A stretch of 10,195 nucleotides of DNA from Hyphomicrobiales bacterium (GTDB taxonomy: Bacteria > Pseudomonadota > Alphaproteobacteria > Rhizobiales > Xanthobacteraceae), in contig JACQTM010000125.1 of the NCBI GenBank assembly GCA_016210825.1, positions 1 to 10,195 on the forward strand, read 5' to 3'. Position 1 is the stretch's first letter; each line of letters opens with the position of its first letter. The notes below the pieces were generated by a model. That model was not told the origin of the DNA. It did not search any database and saw only the letters and a list, made by a program, of their open reading frames with translations. A program made the translations under genes and the position numbers. Shown piece after piece: positions 1 to 7,703 of this stretch.

Positions 1-165
1 CCGCACCGCGAACTTCATCGAGGCCAGCGGTCTATCCTGGCCGCACACAAAGGCCGGACACATGACCGCAACCGCCCTCAATCATACGTCCAAAGACACC
101 TTGACCCGCAGGGGCCGTCCACACATGACATTTGAATCACGTGCGAGAGCGCAGCACAACATCAT

Positions 166-302
166 CCCTCCCCACCCCGTCACGCCTTCGCTCGCTACGC
201 GAGCTCCTGCCTGCGCGAAGCCGAAGCGGCTTCGCCTCGGTGAAGGCAGGTCGGCGGACGACCCTCCCCATCGAGGGGAGGGAAAGAAAAATAGCGCCGC
301 AA
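166..302. repeat. Palindromic intergenic repeat, long copy
   Basis: The element begins with CCCTCCCC (166-173). It contains a nested hairpin: outer arms CCTGCCT (206-212) and AGGCAGG (244-250), inner perfect 9-bp arms GCGAAGCCG (215-223) and CGGCTTCGC (227-235) with a 3-base loop. A second hairpin follows, with 8-bp arms CCCTCCCC (262-269) and GGGGAGGG (275-282). It ends in an A-rich tail and AGCGCCGCA. The same start, GGGGAGGG arm and tail recur in a shorter copy at 335-381. Repeats of this CCCTCCCC/GGGGAGGG style are scattered between genes in Bradyrhizobium-like genomes. Function unknown. The stem is followed by A rather than T on the plus strand, so it is not a plus-strand intrinsic terminator. 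Confidence 0.7.
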
Positions 303-334
303 AGAATACAGGCGGCGGAGCGTTGGCTAGTCAT

Positions 335-381
335 CCCTCCCCACCGCTTCGCGGGGGAGGGAAAAGAAAAAAGCGCCGCAG
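335..381. repeat. Palindromic intergenic repeat, short copy
   Basis: Arms CCCTCCCC (335-342) and GGGGAGGG (354-361) enclose a small inner CCGC/GCGG pairing. They are followed by the same A-rich tail and AGCGCCGCA seen in the long copy, at 373-381. It lacks the nested GCGAAGCCG hairpin, so it looks like a reduced version of the same element. It lies just upstream of the MBL hydrolase and may fall within that gene's leader. Confidence 0.7.
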
Positions 382-414
382 GACAAAACCAGCCATGACA
401 TTGTAAGAGGCTGC

Positions 415-1332
415 ATGACCGACGACATTCCTTTCAACAAGACATTCGATCTCAAGCCCGGCCGCGTGGAGGCGCCGATGGAAGGCGTGCGCCGGCTGCT
501 GGTCGACAATCCTGGACCGTTCACCTTCACCGGCACGCTAAGCTATATCGTCGGCAAGGATAAAGTCGCGATCATCGATCCCGGCCCCGACGATGACAAA
601 CACATTGCGGCGTTGCTCAACGCGGTGCGCGGGGAGACGGTGACGCATATTTTCGTCACGCATACTCACCGCGATCATTCACCGGCGGTACGCGCGATCA
701 AGGCCGCGACCGGGGCGACCGTCTATGCCCAGGGTCCGCATCGCGCGGCGCGGCCGCTACATATCGGTGAGACCAACCGCCTCGACGCTGCAGCCGATCA
801 CGACTTTAAGCCCGACGTCATGCTGCCCGACGGCGAAATGGTTAGCGGCGATGGTTGGGCGATCGAGGCCGTGGCGACGCCCGGCCATACCGCGAACCAC
901 ATGGCTTATGCGCTCAAGGACAAGAAAGTGCTGTTCGCCGGCGACCATGTCATGGGCTGGTCGACCTCAATCGTGGCGCCGCCGGACGGCGCCATGAGCG
1001 ACTACATGGCATCGCTCACGAAGCTCACGCATCGCGGCGAGACGCTGTACTTTCCCGGCCACGGCCCCGAGATCAAGGAGGCGCCACGCTTCGTCGACTA
1101 TTACATCCGGCACCGGCAGGCGCGCGAAGCCTCGATCCTGCACCGGCTCGGCAAAAGCGACGCGGATATCCCGACGCTCGTGCGCGCGATCTATATCGGC
1201 ATTAATCCGCGGCTCGCCGGTGCGGCGGGGCTGTCCGTGCTTGCGCATCTCGAGGATCTTGTGAGCCGCGGCGTGGTCGCGACCGAGGGGCCAGCGTCGA
1301 TTACCGGGCGCTATCGTCTCTCCGGCGCCTGA
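415..1332 (+). CDS. MBL-fold metallo-hydrolase with C-terminal winged helix (LACTB2-like)
   Basis: This 305-residue protein belongs to the metallo-beta-lactamase fold superfamily. The zinc-binding signature HTHRDH is at residues 83-88 (H83, H85, D87, H88). Further metal ligands are visible as H158 (TPGHT), D177 (AGDHV) and H216 (PGHGP). Residues about 235-295 resemble the winged-helix domain that closes LACTB2-type proteins. Family members hydrolyse thioesters, phosphodiesters or RNA (human LACTB2 is an endoribonuclease). The substrate here cannot be read from the sequence. The start at 415 is supported by AAGAGG four bases upstream. No signal peptide or membrane segment is visible, so it is probably cytoplasmic. 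Its last 22 bp overlap the end of the convergent DUF1499 gene. The fold is certain; the exact role is not. Confidence 0.93.
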   Translation: MTDDIPFNKTFDLKPGRVEAPMEGVRRLLVDNPGPFTFTGTLSYIVGKDKVAIIDPGPDDDKHIAALLNAVRGETVTHIFVTHTHRDHSPAVRAIKAATGATVYAQGPHRAARPLHIGETNRLDAAADHDFKPDVMLPDGEMVSGDGWAIEAVATPGHTANHMAYALKDKKVLFAGDHVMGWSTSIVAPPDGAMSDYMASLTKLTHRGETLYFPGHGPEIKEAPRFVDYYIRHRQAREASILHRLGKSDADIPTLVRAIYIGINPRLAGAAGLSVLAHLEDLVSRGVVATEGPASITGRYRLSGA

Positions 1333-2219
1333 CGCGATACGCTCGGCGATTGCCTTGCCTTGGGCGCGGTTTTTTTCTCTTTTTCCTTCTTGGCGTCTTT
1401 CTTGGTCTTGACTTCCCGCTTCTCGCGCTTCTCGCGTTCCGCCTCCAGGTTATCAATGGCATCGTCGATATCGGCGAGCAGACTGAGGATGCGCGCGGCG
1501 TTGGTGCCGAAATCGTGACGGCCGTAGCGGGATGAGGAGCGCACGTCGATGCGCGCCTCATCTTTATTGCCGTTGATACGAATGACCACATCGTCGCGGA
1601 AGCCCATGATCGGTGTGCGCGCCACCGCCTCGATCCGGCCCTCGCGACGATTGGGGCTGGGCTCGCGGGCATCGACGATGCGCCATTTGCGCTTGGTGAC
1701 CACGGCGATCGCGCTGTCGTAAGCGTCTTTGATGCTGGCATCGACGGTAAGTGGCTCGATATCCGGATAGAAGCTGCGTTGTTGCTCGGCGGCGTAAAGG
1801 CCGGCATAGGCGGCTGGGTTGGCGCTGCGCGAGCGCAGCCGCGCGATTGCCTCAAAGCGCGGCGGGTTGATCGGGTCGGTGGTGATGTCGGAAATCGGCG
1901 GCAGCCGATAGGCGGTCAGGCCCAGATAGGCCGGATAGGCGAGCAACGTCGCACCGAGGAACAACGCCGTGAAGACATGGCCAAGTCCGGTCAACCCGTC
2001 CTTCCAGATCACCGCGAGAGCGGCGAGCGCAAACAGGATTGCGAGTATCGCCAAGCACAGCGCGCCGCCGAAGGTGGCGAGCGCCGGCTCGATTTCGAGC
2101 AGTCCGGAGCGAACGATAATGATCGCAAGCAATGCGGCGACAAAAGAGAATAGGGCGAGGCGGCGCGCCCATACGGCGAGGCGCGACACCGGCTGCTCGC
2201 TCATTCTCCAGGTAACCAT
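1311..2219 (-). CDS. DUF1499 family membrane protein with Lys/Glu-rich C-terminal tail
   Basis: This 302-residue protein has three probable membrane segments at residues about 19-37, 47-72 and 80-104. A soluble DUF1499 domain covers about 108-258. Recognisable family motifs are DITTDPINPPRF (111-122), REGRIEAVARTPIMGFRDD (192-210) and the RSSSRYGRHDFGTNAARI stretch (227-244). The molecular function of DUF1499 is unknown to me. Residues about 260-290 form a strongly charged Lys/Glu/Arg run, probably helical and cytoplasmic, ending in a basic tail that is likely lineage-specific. The start at 2219 has AAAGG about 9 bases upstream; a second ATG at 2204 is possible. It converges on and overlaps the MBL hydrolase gene, and is divergent from the carbamoyltransferase. 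Confidence 0.88.
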   Translation of the reverse strand: MVTWRMSEQPVSRLAVWARRLALFSFVAALLAIIIVRSGLLEIEPALATFGGALCLAILAILFALAALAVIWKDGLTGLGHVFTALFLGATLLAYPAYLGLTAYRLPPISDITTDPINPPRFEAIARLRSRSANPAAYAGLYAAEQQRSFYPDIEPLTVDASIKDAYDSAIAVVTKRKWRIVDAREPSPNRREGRIEAVARTPIMGFRDDVVIRINGNKDEARIDVRSSSRYGRHDFGTNAARILSLLADIDDAIDNLEAEREKREKREVKTKKDAKKEKEKKTAPKARQSPSVSRQAPERR

Positions 2220-2380
2220 TGGGCAAAGCCTTTAAAAACCGTACCAAGACGCAGCGGTAAACAGAGATAACGTAAACCATGATGGTCTGAAAATGGTTTT
2301 GATGCGGTCGTTGGAACGGTTGCCCTAAAGACGTATGGGCACTAAAGAATGCTGCCATAACCCTCCCGCCCCCGCCGTCA
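2220..2380. promoter_or_regulatory. Divergent promoter region between DUF1499 and carbamoyltransferase genes
   Basis: This 161-bp gap must supply promoters in both directions. For the rightward gene a plausible but weak pair is TTGCCC (2320-2325) and TAAAGA (2343-2348) with a 17-bp spacer, giving a leader of roughly 25 bases. Two direct GTAAAC copies, at 2257-2262 and 2272-2277 (15 bp apart), lie upstream of the leftward gene and could be a regulator site. The leftward ribosome-binding site AAAGG lies close to 2229-2233 on the complement. Promoter calls are by eye only. Confidence 0.35.
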
Positions 2381-4108
2381 ATGTCCCAACTCATTCTTGC
2401 CGTTCATACCGGTCACGACGCCTCCGCGGCCGTATACGTCGATTACGATCTGAAGGCAGCTGTGCAACTCGAACGGCTGACCCGCAACAAGGGGGATGGC
2501 GGATTCTTTTTTCCCGACGCTTGCATCGACGAGGCGCTCGCCATTGCAGGCTCCACGCGGCGTGATGTCGATATCATTTGTTTTTCGCGCGCGAATTTCG
2601 ACGTGCGCTACTTCCGCCATTTCCACGGCTGGCGCTGGCTACGTGAGCAGTATCGCACACACATTCAGGGCAAACGGCAACGCTGGATGCCAATGGAGAC
2701 GCTGCGTGCCGGCACGCCACGCGTCGAGGATATTTTCGACGTCGCGGCGCTCCGCCGCGACAACGGCTTCCGCGACGGAACGCTCGTCTATTTCTTCAAT
2801 CATCATGAAGCTCATGCGCTGCCGGCTTTGTTCTACACCGATTGGGACGACGCGCTGCTGGTGACCGCCGACGGCGGCGGCGACACCGTGAATTATAGCC
2901 ACCGGCATTTCGCCAATGGCAAGTTGAGCACTATTTACGGCGGCGACGAATGTCTGACCGTTTGGCCGCCGATCGACAGCCTCGGCCAAGCCTATGCGGC
3001 CGCGACCGAAGTGCTTGGATTTCGCAGGAACCGCCACGAAGGCAAATTGACCGGTCTGTCGGCGTTCGGGTCGCCAATTTTCGCCAAGCAGATCGGGTTG
3101 CATTTTCGCGTCGACGCCGCCGGGCGCGTGATGTCGGATTTCCGCGACAACGGCGCGATGTTCGACCTCCTGACGTCGCTCGCCACGGGCAGCCGACGGG
3201 AAGATCTCGCCGCCTCGATCCAAAATGTGCTCGAAGACGTGATGCTCACCTCGGTGCGCCGTTTGCTGGAGCGTCATCCGGCGCGACATCTCGGACTAGC
3301 CGGGGGCATATTCGCCAATGTACGCCTCAACCGAATTTTGGCCGAACAGCTCGGACTCAAAGAAGTCTTCATCGTTCCGCCCATGGGTGACGAGGGCTTG
3401 CCGGTCGGTGGGGCGCTCGCGCATCTACTGCGGCGCGATGGCCTTGCGCATTGGCTCAAGCAACGCCGCCGTCTTGACGATGTCTATTTCGGCCGTGATT
3501 ACACGGCGGCGATCGATCCCGTGCTCGCAGCGACGCCCGGCGTACGGCGGACGGCGGATGCGCCGATCGAGGGCGCGGCGCGGCGGCTCGCGGACGGCGA
3601 ACTCGGGGCGATCTATACCGGGCGGATGGAATATGGCCCGCGCGCCCTCGGCGCGCGAACGATCCTTGCCAATCCATCGCGGCGGGAAACCCACGATCTC
3701 CTGAACCAGCGCCTCGACCGCTCGGAATTCATGCCGTTCGCACCGGTCATCGCCGCCGAAAGAGCGGCCGAGGTCTTCGACGTTAATTCAGTCAATGCTT
3801 ACGCCTGCCGGTTTATGACCATCACCTGCGACGTTAAGCCGGAATGGCGAAAGCGCATCGCCGCGGTGGTACACGTTGATAATTCAGCGCGTCCGCAGAC
3901 CATCGAACGGCTAAGCAATCCGCTCTATTACGACATCATCGGCGCCTTCGAGCGGGTAACCGGTGTCCCGGTGCTGGTGAACACGAGCTTCAACGTTCAC
4001 GAGGAACCGATTGTGAACACGCCGGCTGAATGCATCAAGGCGCTCGTGGACGGGCGCATCGATTTCGTGGTGACGCAGCAGGGACTCTACGACCGTGACC
4101 GCACCTGA
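2381..4108 (+). CDS. Carbamoyltransferase of the NodU/TobZ/CmcH family
   Basis: At 575 residues this is the normal length for the family. These enzymes move a carbamoyl group from carbamoyl phosphate, through a carbamoyl-adenylate, to a hydroxyl on a sugar or other metabolite. The N-terminal Kae1-like domain carries GHDAS (11-15), HHEAH (141-145), the TADGGGD stretch (162-168), AGGIFANVRLNR (307-318) and PPMGDEG (333-339). These contain the His and Asp residues expected to bind metal and nucleotide (H12, H141, H145, D164, D337). The C-terminal domain carries GRMEYGPRALGAR (414-426), MPFAPV (451-456) and VNTSFNVHEEPI (533-544). All key motifs are present, so it should be active. There is no clear Shine-Dalgarno before ATG 2381. 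No nodulation, antibiotic or polysaccharide genes are adjacent, so the acceptor is unknown; calling it nodU would be unjustified. Confidence 0.93.
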   Translation: MSQLILAVHTGHDASAAVYVDYDLKAAVQLERLTRNKGDGGFFFPDACIDEALAIAGSTRRDVDIICFSRANFDVRYFRHFHGWRWLREQYRTHIQGKRQRWMPMETLRAGTPRVEDIFDVAALRRDNGFRDGTLVYFFNHHEAHALPALFYTDWDDALLVTADGGGDTVNYSHRHFANGKLSTIYGGDECLTVWPPIDSLGQAYAAATEVLGFRRNRHEGKLTGLSAFGSPIFAKQIGLHFRVDAAGRVMSDFRDNGAMFDLLTSLATGSRREDLAASIQNVLEDVMLTSVRRLLERHPARHLGLAGGIFANVRLNRILAEQLGLKEVFIVPPMGDEGLPVGGALAHLLRRDGLAHWLKQRRRLDDVYFGRDYTAAIDPVLAATPGVRRTADAPIEGAARRLADGELGAIYTGRMEYGPRALGARTILANPSRRETHDLLNQRLDRSEFMPFAPVIAAERAAEVFDVNSVNAYACRFMTITCDVKPEWRKRIAAVVHVDNSARPQTIERLSNPLYYDIIGAFERVTGVPVLVNTSFNVHEEPIVNTPAECIKALVDGRIDFVVTQQGLYDRDRT

Positions 4109-4120
4109 GCGAAAATTTCT

Positions 4121-5761
<1,641 letters not shown>

Positions 5762-5897
5762 GAACGTTTCCCCCAAGTCTTTACTGTCATTGTCGCCGTG
5801 TTGGGCCTTCCGGCCAACCATCAGGTTAACGGCCTGCCGGGACGGCGCAACTGGCCCATCCCGTATAAAAACCGCAATCCTTGCCGAGATCGGCCGC
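5762..5897. promoter_or_regulatory. Divergent promoter region between acyl-CoA synthetase and extensin-like genes
   Basis: The 136-bp gap separates two genes reading outward. TATAAA at 5864-5869 is a candidate -10 for the rightward gene, though without a good -35. For the leftward gene a weak TTGCGC/TAACCT pair with a 16-bp spacer can be seen on the minus strand around 5828-5855. An imperfect inverted repeat, GTTGG-G-CC / GGCCAAC, occupies 5800-5818 and could be an operator. All calls are by eye. Confidence 0.3.
5769..5774 (-). promoter_or_regulatory. Ribosome-binding site fixing the acyl-CoA synthetase start
   Basis: Read on the minus strand this is GGGGGA, seven bases before ATG 5761. It favours the short form over the upstream in-frame ATG codons in the same open frame. 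Confidence 0.65.
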
Positions 5898-6671
5898 GTG
5901 AAAAACCTTGCTTGCAATGCCGTAATTGCGGCCACGTTGTTGGCGGACACCGCATTCATTGGAACCTCCGAGGCCGCTGCGGTGCCGCCGCCGGAAGTCA
6001 TCGCGGAAGCTCCGGACATTATGACTTCACAATGCAAGACGCGGCTCTCCGGTGGTATTGCCATATTTCAGTCGCTGCCGCCGCTTGTCGGGGAGGGGGC
6101 TTGCGGTGCGATGGACGCAGTCCGTCTGGAGGCGGTGATACTTAATGACGGCGAGCATGTTGCGTTCTCGACCCCGGCTTTACTGCGCTGCCCCATGGCC
6201 GAAGCGGTCGTGCATTGGGTGCGTGAAGACGTGGTGCCGGTGATGCGCCGCCTTGGAATGCCGCTCAAGGCGATCGAGAATTACGGTTCCTATGAATGCC
6301 GCGGCCGTAACCGCATCACCGGCGCGCACCTGAGCGAGCATGGCCTTGCCGGGGCACTCGATATTCGCGGCGTGAAGCTTACCGAGGGTCGTACAGTCCT
6401 ACTCGGCAGATCGGTAGGTTCGTTAGATTTCCGTGAGGCGATGCGTGCCGCCGCCTGTGCGCGCTTCACCACCGTGCTCGGTCCGGCTTCGGACGGCTAT
6501 CACGAGGATCACATCCACTTCGATCTTGCCGAGAGAACCAGCAGCTTTCGCCTCTGCCAATGGGATGTGCGCGATTTCGTGCCGCTGCCGCGGCCACGGC
6601 CGAACCTCGAGGGCGAGGCCATATCCAGTGACGCCGCGGAACAATCTACACAACCAGTACCGGATCAATGA
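5898..6671 (+). CDS. Extensin-like family protein, putative LAS-type zinc peptidase of peptidoglycan
   Basis: With a GTG start at 5898 the product is 257 residues and begins with a short basic, then hydrophobic, then Ala-rich segment that looks like a signal peptide (about residues 1-28), so it is probably periplasmic. The body matches the extensin-like C-terminal family. SEHGLAGALDI (146-156) followed by DHIHFDL (204-210) matches the HxxGxxxD plus HxH zinc signature of LAS peptidases (MepA/VanX/M15 type); predicted ligands are H148, D155 and H207, with H205 nearby. Six cysteines in the mature part (two shortly after the signal, others around CPMAEAV, YECRG, AACAR and RLCQW) suggest disulfides. 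A peptidoglycan role is inferred from these motifs. The frame is open upstream to 5715, but an earlier start would run into the divergent synthetase gene. The phosphoesterase gene follows after 37 bp, probably in the same operon. Confidence 0.87.
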   Translation: MKNLACNAVIAATLLADTAFIGTSEAAAVPPPEVIAEAPDIMTSQCKTRLSGGIAIFQSLPPLVGEGACGAMDAVRLEAVILNDGEHVAFSTPALLRCPMAEAVVHWVREDVVPVMRRLGMPLKAIENYGSYECRGRNRITGAHLSEHGLAGALDIRGVKLTEGRTVLLGRSVGSLDFREAMRAAACARFTTVLGPASDGYHEDHIHFDLAERTSSFRLCQWDVRDFVPLPRPRPNLEGEAISSDAAEQSTQPVPDQ

Positions 6672-6712
6672 AACCATCTCTTCACCGTCATTGTGCTATC
6701 GGCGAAACGTGA
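6668..6712 (+). CDS. Possible 14-codon coupling mini-ORF between the extensin-like and phosphoesterase genes
   Basis: ATG 6668-6670 overlaps the TGA (6669-6671) of the extensin-like gene as ATGA. The 14-codon frame MKPSLHRHCAIGET ends in TGA 6710-6712, which overlaps the GTG (6709-6711) proposed as the phosphoesterase start, as GTGA. The arrangement would let a terminating ribosome re-initiate twice and couple the two genes. It may be chance: there is no clear ribosome-binding site and no homology to lean on. Confidence 0.25.
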   Translation: MKPSLHRHCAIGET

Positions 6713-7632
6713 AGCCGCTCAAACCCCAGGATTTCGTCCTACCAAAGCCGCCCGTCTCCACGGCGCTAACACGGCGTGGCCTCGTTCTCGGCGGTCTCGG
6801 TTTGATCGGCACCGCAGGTCTCGCCACCGCAGCCTATGGCGTCGGCATCGAAGCGGAGGGTCTGGTCGTGACCCGGTATCGGCCGAAGCCGCCCGAATGG
6901 CCGGCGGACTTGCGACTATCCGTTACGGTGATCGCGGATTTGCACGCCGGGGGCCCGAATATGGGGCTCGCCCATATTCGCCGGATTATCGCCGAGGCTA
7001 AGACGCTGAAATCCGACCTCGTCGTGTTGCTCGGCGACTTTTTCGCCACTCATCGTTTTGTAACCGAACGTGTGCCCCACGATGTGTGGGCCGGAGAATT
7101 GGCACAAATCGAGGCGCCGCTCGGTACCTGGGCAATCCTCGGCAATCATGATTGGTGGTACGATATTGATGGCGTGCGCAAGGCGTTAGCCCGCGTGCGC
7201 ATCCCAGTACTGGAAAATGATGCCGTGGAAATTGCCCATCAGGGGGGCCGTTTTTGGCTCGCGGGTATCGGTGATCAGATCGCCATTCCTGTCCGCAATC
7301 ACCGATATCTCGGCGTCGATGACTTACCGGGCACGCTTGCTCGCATCGACAACAATAATCCGGTCATCCTGCTTGTGCACGAGCCCGACATTTTTCCCAA
7401 TGTACCTCGCCGCGTGGCGCTTACGCTCGCAGGGCATACCCACGGCGGACAGGTACGATTGCCGCTCGTGTGGCAACGCTTCGTTCCGTCCGCCTATGGG
7501 GCGCGTTATGCCTATGGGCACGTTATCGAAGACAACCGGCACATGATCGTCTCCGCGGGTCTTGGGACCAGTATTTTGCCAGTACGGCTCGGCATGCCGC
7601 CCGAGATCGTCCAGGTGGCGCTCGGTGCTTGA
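6709..7632 (+). CDS. Metallophosphoesterase with twin-arginine-type leader (YkuE/LpxG-like)
   Basis: From GTG 6709 the product is 307 residues; TTG 6691 is an alternative start. The N-terminus has TRRG (21-24) followed by a Gly/Leu/Ala-rich hydrophobic stretch (about 25-46), which fits a Tat signal or membrane anchor. The full calcineurin-like metal-binding set is present: ADLH (D77, H79), LLGD (D110), GNHD (N146, H147), VHEPD (H224) and GHTHGGQ (H243, H245). Relatives act at the membrane, including the UDP-2,3-diacylglucosamine hydrolase LpxG and Bacillus YkuE. Substrate here is unproven. The upstream open frame from 6433 overlaps the extensin-like gene and is not used. Gene order and the 37-bp gap suggest co-transcription with that gene. 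It ends just before the 7652-7676 terminator. Confidence 0.9.
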   Translation: MKPLKPQDFVLPKPPVSTALTRRGLVLGGLGLIGTAGLATAAYGVGIEAEGLVVTRYRPKPPEWPADLRLSVTVIADLHAGGPNMGLAHIRRIIAEAKTLKSDLVVLLGDFFATHRFVTERVPHDVWAGELAQIEAPLGTWAILGNHDWWYDIDGVRKALARVRIPVLENDAVEIAHQGGRFWLAGIGDQIAIPVRNHRYLGVDDLPGTLARIDNNNPVILLVHEPDIFPNVPRRVALTLAGHTHGGQVRLPLVWQRFVPSAYGARYAYGHVIEDNRHMIVSAGLGTSILPVRLGMPPEIVQVALGA

Positions 7633-7651
7633 ACAGGCTGCAAAAAGCAAA

Positions 7652-7676
7652 GCGGCGCCGAAATAACCGGCGCCGC
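7652..7676 (-). terminator. Intrinsic terminator between convergent genes
   Basis: Perfect 9-bp arms GCGGCGCCG (7652-7660) and CGGCGCCGC (7668-7676) flank a 7-base loop. On the minus strand the stem is followed by TTTGCTTTTT, so it best serves the L,D-transpeptidase gene. On the plus strand only a short ATTT follows, so any effect on the phosphoesterase operon would be weaker. Confidence 0.8.
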
Positions 7677-7703
7677 CTGAATTTCCTCGAGCCGCTTGCG
7701 CTC

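Larger units (their letters stand above)
1..414. other. Left-end intergenic region with no convincing gene
   Basis: No reading frame here looks like a real protein. The one plus-strand frame that stays open (62-406) runs straight through the palindromic repeats described separately and gives an Arg/Pro/Lys-rich, low-complexity translation with no ribosome-binding site. The leftmost 60 bases could belong to a gene extending off the window on either strand, but too little is visible to call it. The right end provides the ribosome-binding site of the MBL hydrolase (AAGAGG at 405-410). Confidence 0.6.

Noticed and set aside
1..18. A minus-strand ATG at 18-16 followed by codons for MKFAVR running off the left edge.
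   Set aside because: Six codons are too few to judge and the upstream bases lack a well-placed Shine-Dalgarno; it might be a real gene start but cannot be supported.
81..90. A shared AATCATACGT word near 80-88 and 8600-8609.
   Set aside because: Ten-base matches are expected by chance many times in a window this long.
62..406. A 114-codon plus-strand frame at the left end.
   Set aside because: It passes through the palindromic repeats, has low-complexity composition and no ribosome-binding site.
2639..3289. A 216-codon minus-strand frame inside the carbamoyltransferase gene.
   Set aside because: The plus strand carries all carbamoyltransferase motifs across this stretch; the antisense translation has no recognisable domain.
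5762..6064. An N-terminal extension of the acyl-CoA synthetase by 101 residues.
   Set aside because: It would overlap the divergent extensin-like gene, matches no family feature, and the good ribosome-binding site sits before 5761.
6433..6708. An N-terminal extension of the metallophosphoesterase.
   Set aside because: It overlaps the extensin-like gene in another frame and would bury the twin-arginine-type leader.
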